33,992 bases of DNA from Symbiodinium natans (lineage: Eukaryota > Sar > Dinophyceae > Suessiales > Symbiodiniaceae). A program made the position numbers and the translations under genes. The DNA lies in NCBI GenBank assembly GCA_905221605.1, contig CAJNDS010001116.1, positions 1 to 33,992 on the forward strand, given 5' to 3'. This document shows, piece after piece, positions 21,316-31,143 of this stretch. Every line of letters begins with the position of its first letter. The stretch's first letter is position 1. The notes under the pieces were generated by a model, which worked only from the letters and a program-made list of their open reading frames with translations, was not told where the DNA came from and ran no database searches.

Positions 21316-23806
21316 CTAGGCCAAGAGCAGCGCGGCGAGCCCGAGAACCGCGGCGGAGGCGGAGCCGGCGATTGCAGAGCTGGGCGGCTCACCGCCGTCG
21401 TCGCCATCGTCACCGTCGTCACCATCGTCACCGTCGTCGCCATCGTCACCGGTCGAGTTGTCTGCAGTCGTCGTTGTGGTCGTGGTCGTGGTCGTGGTTG
21501 TCGGGGCAGCGACGCGAACGGTCGACTTGCCGGTGACCTCCACGGTGCCCGTGAAGCCCGTGCTGGCGACAGCGGTGCTGATGGCTTCGGTCGTTTTCGC
21601 CAGAGACACCGTCTCAATTGCCACTTGCTTTTCGATGGCTGCTTCCAGGCTGGGCATAGTCACAGTGAAAATGGCCGTCAGCGTGACCTGAAGCTTCCTG
21701 GAGTGGGAACTGAGGCGTCGATTCGTCTGGAACTCCAGCGTCACATCCTCTTCATCCACCTCCATAACCTCTGCGAATCCTGCAATCATGGCATTGGTCA
21801 CGGTGGCGTTCTCGGTGATCGTGGTCGGATCCTCCACCGTCATGTCCATGGAAACTTCAATGCTGCTGTAAACGTTTCCAGCCAGCGTCGTTGAGGTGGT
21901 AACACTCCTCGGGTCCTGAATACAAACGCCCGACTCGAACATGGGCTTCCACATGCACGAGGCGTCACCAGCACAGCCCGATTCATCTTCCACATAGGAA
22001 ACTGCGCACTTGGAGATGTTGCCGAGGGTCTCCAAGTACTCCTTGGGGCCGTAGAGAGTTGTGCTACAATCGCGGGAGTCGACCGGGGCCGGGTTCCACA
22101 GGCTGGTCCACGCTCGCCAGCCGTAGCGCGTCTTGTCCTTCGGAGTGAACTCGTTGGTGATGTTGTAGTTTGGGTCGCTGATCTTCCAGGCGATGTAGTC
22201 GTCACCGGTAGGGCCAAAGGCCAGGCTGCAATCGCTCCACGATTGAGATGTTGTTGCGAGATCCCAGGCCTCGCAGAACTTCTTGGCATCCTCGGTCTTG
22301 TACAGCACCTCGTACTTGTCGTGGTGGTAGTTCAGCGTGATGCTGAACAGCGTCTCTGCCTGCTCCATGGAAGCCTCGCAGTTGGGACGCTCACCACAGT
22401 ACTTGGAGTTCCTTAGGACGTAGGGCAGCACGGGCTTGTCCTCCGTTTCCATGAGAACACTCACAGGTGCCTTGATGATGTGGTAGTTGTCCGTGAGGGC
22501 GAACCACTTCGTTTTCACAAGAGAGGCAGTCTCGCACAGGTGGTAGTAGGCATCACGCGTGGCCGTCGCCGTCTCCATGGTCACGTTGCCGTTCGGGCCC
22601 TCGATCGTCTCGGTCATATCCGGCTGCGGGTAATAGGTCAGGGCCAGGATCTTCTTGAAGGGGTGGTGCGTGGGCACGGTCGCCTTCAAGTGTCCCTGGT
22701 AATCGAACATCGCCACTCCCAGGGTCACTTCGTCATCTTCAACAGTTTCGAAGAGGTTTTTGCTGGAACCGTGGCGGATGTAGGTTGGGAACTCGAAGCT
22801 GGTGTTCAGAAGTGTGTTGGCGTAGTTGCCCACCAGCATGGAATCCCAGTTGTAGGTCTGGCTGTCGCCATTCGCAGCCGTCCAGGCAGCCGCAAACTGG
22901 CTGCTGCTTCCGGACATGGCATCCATGGTGATCATGGCAAACGCCACATCGAAGGCCATCTCTTCCATCATGGTGCCACCGCCCATGCTGTGGAAAGCGT
23001 CGTACACAGCCTTGGTCCACGGGTGCTTCAGATTGTACATGGCATTGCCGTTGATGTGATCCACCAAGTAGGTCGGCATCATCGACTTGAACAGGTCCCA
23101 TTTGTCGCCAAGGTACTGGCTCCCGCGGACGGCCATGTTCCCGCCCGGCATCTCGAGCGCCTCCGTCTCGAACTGGTCGAGCCAGCCGCTCTTGATTGGA
23201 ACCGCGTCCATCTCCATGAGGAAGAAGGTGTCGTACATGTCCATGAACTCACCCTCAAGCATGGCCGTCATGATCTTCGAGAAGACCGCATTGGGGCCAG
23301 AGACCCAGTGCTTGTTCGTGGTGTAGCCGCGGTTGTCGTACACGTCTTGCTCTGGGTTCAGCATGGCCGACATGTTCTTGATGCCGGAGAAGCAATTTGT
23401 CCAGCCTTGTTTCGAGTCGAATGCCGCACCATAAGCATCCACCGCCTTCTTGGCTTCGGGGTCGGCCGCCAGATCCTTGCTGTAGACCAGGATGAGATCG
23501 ATCGTGCTCGTGTTGGACTTGCTAGCGCAGGGCATCGTGGTGTCCCACATGCCAGCACTGTCCATTAGCAGCTGCACCTCCTCCTCCGTCGAGAACACGC
23601 GGACCACTGCGAGGCTGGATCCTGCGAACGGTTTTTAAGGTTTGTGCTCGAGTCGAGGCGGGACGACGAAACCTGCTCTCTGTGCGCATTGCGCCTTGAC
23701 CCCTCTCAAAGGTTCCATACAAGGGGATTTGTTAAGGTTGGGCTTGGGAATGCTCTCCTGCAGCCACGGCTGCCAATGCTGCGAGTGCCAAGGTCAGCAA
23801 TTTCAT
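21316..23806 (-). CDS. gene copy 3: secreted glycosyltransferase-like surface protein
   Basis: Exons 23758-23806 and 21316-23621 give 784 residues. The protein differs from copy 2 only at residue 16 (Ala here), yet more than a dozen silent base differences are visible, for instance at the codons near 21602, 21778, 22046, 22168, 22205, 22231 and 22441-22459. This silent-only pattern shows selection on the protein. An extra T in the intron puts any unspliced upstream frame out of phase with exon 2, so the spliced model is required. The 5' part (about 22930-23919) matches copy 5 closely, while the middle carries its own silent variants. The 5' flank beyond 23919 is replaced by sequence not found at the other copies. 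Confidence 0.85.
23622..23757 (-). other. intron of copy 3 (GA-AG type), 136 bases
   Basis: Same junctions as copy 1 (GGCTGCAG|GAGAGC and GTTCGCAG|GATCC) but one base longer, through an extra A in the coding-strand CTTAAAAACC tract. This one-base indel in an otherwise strongly conserved gene is direct evidence that the segment is non-coding. Confidence 0.85.
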
Positions 23807-23808
23807 GG

Positions 23809-23830
23809 CTAGATGAAGAAATGACACCAG
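23809..23830 (-). promoter_or_regulatory. candidate spliced-leader trans-splice acceptor, copy 3
   Basis: TCATTTCTTCATCTAG on the coding strand ends two bases before the ATG, as in copies 2, 4 and 5. Inferred from position. Confidence 0.4.
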
Positions 23831-24097
23831 AACTAAGCTACTACGAATCACAAGAGCCGACGCTTGAGCCCGAGAACCACGCCCGGCAGAAAACCATCCA
23901 GGCTGACATGAGCTGACACAACCAATTCGCTCGTTTGGAACAAGCAGACACGGATCCGGTCTCCTTCCCCCTAACCCAACCTTCCCCCATCCCAACCCTG
24001 GGGAACCCCACCCCCCATCGCTTGGAAAACCCTGGTATAGAGGGGCGCTCCAAAAAGTCGGGGACTTCAACATAGACCACCACATCGTCCCTGAGGG

Positions 24098-24128
<31 letters not shown>
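24098..24128. repeat. G homopolymer in 5' flank of copy 3
   Basis: About 31 G in a row, followed by CAACGGCGGCCAACACA. At the same place before copies 2 and 4 the tract is shorter and broken by T and C, and before copy 1 it is broken by A and C. Length instability at a homologous site is therefore seen directly. Confidence 0.9.
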
Positions 24129-24130
<2 letters not shown>

Positions 24131-24652
24131 ACGGCGGCCAACACATGAGACACTTGGAGAATAGCGTGAAGGACATCTGAGGAGGAGTCTGATGTTGTGG
24201 AGGTTGTATGCCCCCGCCTTGATATCCGGAGCGTACCATGCCACAGCTTTTCGCAGCTTTCAGGAGCGGACGCTTCCAAGTATCGTCCACAACAAGCAGG
24301 CCAGCCCCGCTTGGTACCCAAATCCCCCCTCCAATCTCCGGCTCCTAAACTCATGATGTGCGTGGTGCTGCACCACGTGACAGAGAACTTGGCTTTCCTT
24401 CGTTTGCGATGCACTCGCTACACCGCGTTGGGCCAGCCCACAAGCGTTTACTGCGTAAAGCCTGACACAGAAGATCAGCATGACCCCTGCTGCAAGGATA
24501 CACGAGCTGTGTCGAGGCTGTTTTCTCGGAGGCTCCAGAGCCTGTTGGCGCATGGACTACAGGGTTTCGGTGAGTTATTGGGATTACAGCTTTTTCCTTC
24601 GGTTGAGATGGGGGGAGTCGTGGGAGTAACGAACTCCAACTCGGACTACTAA

Positions 24653-24800
24653 CTTCTACTTACTACTACTTACTACTACTTACTTCTACTTACTACTGCT
24701 TACTACTACTTACTACTACTTTCTCTTACGACTCCTCCTCCTCCTCCTCCTCCCGCTCCTGCTCCTGCTGCTCCTGCTGCCGCTACTGCCACTGCTATCC
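24653..24800. repeat. TACTAC and CTC/CTG triplet-rich tract
   Basis: A TTACTACTAC-like microsatellite (about 24655-24720) passes into a CTCCTCCTC and CTGCTCCTG run (about 24733-24795). Low-complexity DNA inside the unique part of the spacer. Confidence 0.9.
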
Positions 24801-25337
24801 GGGTTTATAGAAGGTATACAAAAACCCCATCCGGGGGGGGGACCCTGGATACCAAATAAAGTGAGTGCAACACGTTAAGCTTTACATGCGCAGCATAAGC
24901 ACTAGCAGCCCCTTGCACCTGAAAAACCATTTCCAGAGGGGCGCACATCAATGCACATCATAACGCACAGGGGGCACGTGACGGCACTTTGCTGCGGCCT
25001 TCTGGCAGCGAATCAAAATGTGGTGTGCGCGGTCAAGAAAATAGCTCTGCTGCCGAAAGGATGCCATAGCGCGCAAACTTGAAACCTCCGGCCAAGATTG
25101 CGTGCCTTGAAAACTTGCGAAAACTGGATCCGGCCAAGCTGACCCCCAAACCCGCAAAACAACAGCCTCCGACAAGCACAAAAACTGTTAGTAGTTCGCC
25201 TCGGCTTCCTGCCGAGAATCGTCTGGAACAAGCAGACCCGGATCGGGCCTCCTTCCCCCTAACCCAAGGAGCTGCAAATCGATGCTGTGGAGGGTCCAGC
25301 CTGTCGGTGGCTCGTACAAAAAAAAGTGCCTCAAAAC

Positions 25338-25343
25338 CCCCCC

Positions 25344-25383
<40 letters not shown>
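25338..25383. repeat. C homopolymer, about 45 bases
   Basis: An almost pure C-run with one A near its start. The proline-rich or glycine-rich frames across it are artefacts of the run. Confidence 0.95.
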
Positions 25384-26696
25384 TTAACCCCGCTGCCCTT
25401 CCTCCCTTTTTTTGCGAAACCCTCTTTCCTCCTTTCCTGTCCTGGGGCCGGCCTGGCTGCCGAGGCGGCGCGCGCAAGCATTTACAATTAACATTGTTTT
25501 AAGTTGGACTTAGAGATCAGTTTTTTTCAAAACCTTTTCGAGCTATGATTTCAAGTTTTGACCTGAAAAAGTTTGATTTTTGCTGCAGCGTCTTTTCGCG
25601 GGGATTGGAGCTGCAGACAGCCAGTGAGAGCGTGATCTTGTGTCCGCGCACTAAAATCGGCAACGCGCAGCTCTTTGCCAAGCCTGCGACCAGAAGCTGA
25701 TACATGACTTGAACAGCGGGGCAATTCCGTGCGAGGAATGGCACCTGGCATGTTTCCCGTATGTTTTGCGACGAGGACCCGCCCTTGCCGGAGTGCCGTA
25801 CCAGAAACAAACCGCTCCCCGAGTCCTGAACTCCAGTCGAAAAAAAACCCCCGGCCCAGAGGGGCAGACCCAGAGGGGCACGGTCTGAGCTTCTGGGTTT
25901 GTGGTGTTGAACTGTTGACCTACTCGAAGTCAGATGAGACGGGGTGTCAGCTCTGAGGGGGGGGGGGGGGCGTTGGGGCGTTGTTTTTGCGCGTTTGGGG
26001 GTCAAGGCGGTCAAGGCCCCTGAAACCTCGCTGTGCTCTTGGGGGGTTTCCTCGCGGACTGCTTTCCTGTTGCGGGGTCATTGCGAACCTGACTTGGACA
26101 CGCCTGCTCGCGCCCCGCTCATGCGCTGCGGTGTGTTCTAGTACTGAAAAGAGGCATTCCAGAAATGTCTTTGCTTTCTTCACCTCAGAGAGCTAGAGGT
26201 CGAGAGAAGAGGGGTGTTGTTGTTTTGGAGGTCTGCGCGGTGCAGGGGACCCAAGAGAAGCGGGAAGCGGAGGGAGGAGCGGAGACAGGAACACATGAAG
26301 AGAGAGAAGCGCGTTTTTTTTTGAACAAAGGGAAGCAAGAGCACACGCTGAGAGAGGAAAGATTATCTGCTCTTCAAAACATCTGCTCTCTCACAACATT
26401 CGCTCGCTCGCTCTTCACTCTGGTTGGGTGTTGTTTTTTCAGTGTGTTTTGGTGGGGTTTTTTTGGGTCTGGATATTTCTGGGTTGCATTGACAGGTGCC
26501 CCAAGTCTGCTAAGTGAGTCTAAGTGATGCGTCTACGTGGTGGCTCCCCACTTTTGCCTGCCTCAAGTCGCACTGAGCACGTTGTTTTTTCTTCAGGTTC
26601 TCTGACAACTGAGCACAACTGAGCACAACCGAGAACACAAGAGGCGCAACAAAAAGAGAGAAGTGAAGCGACAACGGACGTGTATAACGCATACCC

Positions 26697-26717
26697 GCGC
26701 ACACACACACACATACA
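26697..26717. repeat. (CA)n microsatellite
   Basis: About ten CA repeats with a single T interruption, within the unique part of the spacer. Confidence 0.9.
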
Positions 26718-27414
26718 CCTCCTCTTGCAGGGGAAAAGTGAAGTGTTTTGGGCTGGCGCCGCCCATGTCCCCGCAGAGAGCAAAAAGGCTTCTTTCAAAA
26801 ATACTCTCCGTTCTGATCTCTCTTTCTCTCCCTGTTTAATTTGCTCCATGTTGCGCCCAGATCTAAGGTCAAGGCACTTCTGGCACGCTTCTGGCACTTC
26901 TCATTGTCGGAGAACAGCATCCTGGGCACCTCATGTTTGGCTTCAGAAAGATTTTGGGGGGCGAAGGGGGAGCGTGGGTCTACAGGGTTCTAATGACCTG
27001 TGCACAACGCCAACAGGAAGCTTCGTTTCTGTTCGGTTCAGAGCCTGAGTTCCAGTGAGAGCACGTGTCGCCTGATCCTCGTACCTCCAAATAGCGTGTG
27101 GGTGCTTGTGTGGCACCCTCCTGCACCATGCCAGCATGTCCTAAACTAGCAAGGCATAGACTATCTGGATAATCTTCACGAAAGATCATCGGCCGCAAGC
27201 GCGGCTCACTGCGAGGCATGCTCAGGCAGAGGACCTACATGGATCAAGCTACGTGAAAATCTTGCTGCGGAGCCATTCACCCCGATGAAAATGGAATTAT
27301 CTTGACACTCGCTGTAATAAAGATCAGTCGGGTCATCAAGAAGTTGCACTGGGCCCATTGACCCTGTTGTTGAAGTCTCACACTTGTGTCTCACATGCCT
27401 CCGCGCTTCTGACC

Positions 27415-29904
27415 CTAGGCCAAGAGCAGCGCGGCAAGCCCGAGAACCGCGGCGGAGGCGGAGCCGGCGATTGCAGAGCTGGGCGGCTCACCGCCGTCGT
27501 CGCCATCGTCACCGTCGTCACCATCGTCACCGTCGTCGCCATCGTCACCGGTCGAGTTGTCTGCAGTCGTCGTTGTGGTCGTGGTCGTGGTCGTGGTTGT
27601 CGGGGCAGCGACGCGAACGGTCGACTTGCCGGTGACCTCCACGGTGCCCGTGAAGCCCGTGCTGGCGACAGCGGTGCTGATGGCTTCGGTCGTTTTCGCC
27701 AGAGACACCGTCTCAATTGCCACTTGCTTTTCGATGGCTGCTTCCAGGCTGGGCATAGTCACAGTGAAAATGGCCGTCAGCGTGACCTGAAGCTTCCTGG
27801 AGTGGGAACTGAGGCGTCGATTCGTCTGGAACTCCAGCGTCACATCCTCTTCATCCACCTCCATAACCTCTGCGAATCCTGCAATCATGGCATTGGTCAC
27901 GGTGGCGTTCTCGGTGATCGTGGTCGGATCCTCCACCGTCATGTCCATGGAAACTTCAATGCTGCTGTAAACACTTCCAGCCAGCGTCGTTGAGGTGGTA
28001 ACACTCCTCGGGTCCTGAATACAAACGCCCGACTCGAACATGGGCTTCCACATGCACGAGGCGTCTCCAGCACAGCCCGATTCATCTTCCACATAGGAAA
28101 CTGCGCACTTGGAGATGTTGCCGAGGGTCTCCAAGTACTCCTTCGGGCCGTAGAGAGTTGTGCTACAATCGCGGGAGTCGACCGGGGCCGGGTTCCACAG
28201 GCTGGTCCACGCTCGCCAGCCGTAGCGCGTCTTGTCCTTCGGAGTGAACTCGTTGGTGATGTTGTAATTTGGGTCACTGATCTTCCAGGCGATGTAGTCG
28301 TCCCCAGTAGGGCCAAAGGCCAGGCTGCAGTCGCTCCACGATTGAGATGTTGTTGCGAGATCCCAGGCCTCGCAGAACTTCTTGGCATCCTCGGTCTTGT
28401 ACAGCACCTCGTACTTGTCGTGGTGGTAGTTCAGCGTGATGCTGAACAGCGTCTCTGCCTGCTCCATGGAAGCCTCGCAGTTGGGACGCTCACCACAGTA
28501 CTTGGAGTTCCTCAGGACGTAGGGCAGCACGGGCTTGTCTTCCGTCTCCATGAGAACGCTCACAGGTGCCTTGATGATGTGGTAGTTATCCGTGAGGGCG
28601 AACCACTTCGTTTTCACAAGAGAGGCGGTCTCGCACAGGTGGTAGTAGGCATCACGCGTGGCTGTCGCCGTCTCCATGGTCACGTTGCCGTTCGGGCCCT
28701 CAATGGTCTCGGTCATATCCGGCTGCGGGTAGTAGGTCAGGGCCAGGATCTTCTTGAAGGGGTGGTGCGTGGGCACGGTCGCCTTCAAGTGCCCCTGGTA
28801 ATCGAACATCGCCACTCCCAGGGTCACTTCGTCATCCTCAACAGTTTCGAAGAGGTTTTTGCTGGAACCGTGGCGGATGTAGGTTGGGAATTCGAAGCTG
28901 GTGTTCAGAAGCGTGTTGGCGTAGTTGCCCACCAGCATGGAATCCCAGTTGTAAGTCTGGCTGTCGCCATTCGCAGCCGTCCAGGCAGCCGCAAACTGGC
29001 TGCTGCTTCCGGACATGGCATCCATGGTGATCATGGCAAACGCCACATCGAAGGCCATCTCTTCCATCATGGTGCCACCGCCCATGCTGTGGAAAGCGTC
29101 GTACACAGCCTTGGTCCACGGGTGCTTCAGATTGTACATGGCATTGCCGTTGATGTGATCCACCAAGTAGGTCGGCATCATCGACTTGAACAGGTCCCAC
29201 TTGTCGCCAAGGTACTGGCTCCCGCGGACGGCCATGTTCCCGCCCGGCATCTCGAGAGCCTCCGTCTCGAACTGGTCGAGCCAGCCGCTCTTGATGGGAA
29301 CCGCGTCCATCTCCATGAGGAAGAAGGTGTCGTACATGTCCATGAACTCACCCTCAAGCATGGCCGTCATGATCTTCGAGAAGACCGCATTGGGGCCAGA
29401 GACCCAGTGCTTGTTCGTGGTGTAGCCGCGGTTGTCGTACACGTCTTGCTCTGGGTTCAGCATGGCCGACATGTTCTTGATGCCGGAGAAGCAATTTGTC
29501 CAGCCTTGTTTCGAGTCGAATGCCGCACCATAAGCATCCACCGCCTTCTTGGCTTCGGGGTCGGCCGCCAGATCCTTGCTGTAGACCAGGATGAGATCGA
29601 TCGTGCTCGTGTTGGACTTGCTAGCGCAGGGCATCGTGGTGTCCCACATGCCAGCACTGTCCATTAGCAGCTGCACCTCCTCCTCCGTCGAGAACACGCG
29701 GACCACTGCGAGGCTGGATCCTGCAAACGGTTTTAAGGTTTGTGCTCGAGTCGAGGCGGGACGAGGAACCCTGCTCTCTGTGCGCATTGCGCCTTGACCC
29801 CTCTCAAAGGTTCCATACAAGGGGATTTGTTAAGGTTGGGCTTGGGAATGCTCTCCTCCAGCCACGGCTGCCAATGCTGCGAGTGCCAAGGTCAGCAATT
29901 TCAT
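27415..29904 (-). CDS. gene copy 4: secreted glycosyltransferase-like surface protein
   Basis: Exons 29856-29904 and 27415-29720 give 784 residues with the same domain order. Residue 16 is Gly, as in copy 2. N599S, just before the SEA-like module, is unique to this copy. The 5' end and upstream flank from about 29273 rightward appear identical to copy 2, whereas the 3' end (GCGGCAAGCCC before the stop, and the flank beyond it) matches copy 1. The gene is therefore a hybrid of two lineages, with the change somewhere inside the coding region. It is read after copy 5 and before copy 3, 3609 bases from the latter. Confidence 0.85.
29721..29855 (-). other. intron of copy 4 (GA-AG type), 135 bases
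   Basis: Junctions are as in copy 2 (GGCTGGAG|GAGAGC and GTTTGCAG|GATCC). I saw no difference from the copy 2 intron. Confidence 0.8.
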
Positions 29905-29906
29905 GG

Positions 29907-29928
29907 CTAGATGAAGAAATGCCACCAG
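29907..29928 (-). promoter_or_regulatory. candidate spliced-leader trans-splice acceptor, copy 4
   Basis: Same sequence as before copy 2, with TAG two bases upstream of the ATG. Inferred from position. Confidence 0.4.
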
Positions 29929-31143
29929 AACTAAGCTACTACGAATCACAAGAGCCGATGCTTGAGCCCGGCAGAAAACCATCCAGGCTGACATGAGCTG
30001 ATCACAACCAAATTAGCTAGCAGTTTACAAGACGCTTGAAAAACTCGCAAGGGCGGAGCCCCGCAACAACCGCTTGCCTTAGGGCGCGGCTTCAACGAGC
30101 GTGGCTCTGCATAGACCACATCGTCCCGGGGGGGTGGGGGGCGGCGGGGGGGGTGGGGGCAACGGCGGCCAACACAAGAGAAACTTGGAGAATAGCATGA
30201 AGGACATCTGAGGAGGAGTCTAATGTTGTGAAGGTTGTATGCCCCCGCCTTGATATCCGGAGCGTAGCACGCCACAGATTTCAGGAGTGGACACAACTCA
30301 TCGTGGTGTGGCACGTAAGCAAAGTGAGGCGCAATTCAAAGTGTAGTGAACAAGGATCCGCAGCCACCACCGATAGACTTCGATGTGGTATCTTGCAGCC
30401 CAGGCCGCAAAGATTTCAATTGGCCGGCTTTTTCCTGGCTTCCAACCCTGTACAGCACGTCGAAAAGATCTGCGTGCAGCGCGAACCACCTCATCTTGGG
30501 TGGTTTCAGACGGAGATGCTTGGGGGGATCCCATGAAGCTGCTTTTGCTCACCTCTCCAGACTCTCCTGTCCATCATTTCCTCCCCCCCCGAACTTGAAT
30601 GCTGCGCCTGCGAATAAGCTTGAGCCCTATACTCACAAGCCATCATCAGCGAGGAACTTGCGACCGAGACAAGGCACGCCAAACCTGGGCAACGATCTTC
30701 GATGTGTTTCCGGTTCTGGAATGCGCTCGAATGCAACCATTTTAAAACCCATCTTTGCATGCTTTAGTCGCTGTCCTTTGGACTCGTGTCGTTGTGACGT
30801 GTGGGCGCTCGTCATGTGCGGCACCATGCTCTGCCATGCTCTGCAATGCTCCAGGTGTTGAGAACATGTTGAGACACGCGTCATGCGTCATGCCTGGCTG
30901 ACCGTCTGGGACATACTTTAGCTGCCAGCTCCTGCCATGAGATCTCTCCATTTGCGGGGCATGGCAAGAATTCAGTCTGATCAAGAAGTTGCACTAGGCC
31001 CATTGACCGTGTCGAAAACTGTGTGAAACTAGTTCAAAGAAGCGCCGCAAACATTGGAAACAAATTGCACAAGACTCACTTACTCACTTGTCGTACATTT
31101 GAAGTCTCAAATTTGTGTCTCACATGCCTCCGCGCTTCTGACT
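29929..31143. other. 1240-base spacer between copies 5 and 4
   Basis: Appears identical to the spacer at 20101-21315, 9828 bases to the left. It holds the 5' flank of copy 4, with a G-rich block at 30127-30158, and the type B 3' flank of copy 5. No gene was seen. Confidence 0.7.

Larger units (their letters stand above)
23831..27414. other. 3.6-kb spacer between copies 4 and 3
   Basis: This is the longest spacer, about 2.4 kb longer than the 1240-base spacers. Near copy 3 it is a rearranged 5' flank: homology stops at 23919 and resumes at about 24070 with CATAGACCAC. From about 24250 to about 26990 the sequence is unrelated to the other spacers and contains low-complexity tracts listed separately and no recognisable gene. 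From about 26995 it is the type A 3' flank shared with copy 1. A frame at 24197-24652 (plus) and others of 100-165 codons show no family resemblance. Confidence 0.65.
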
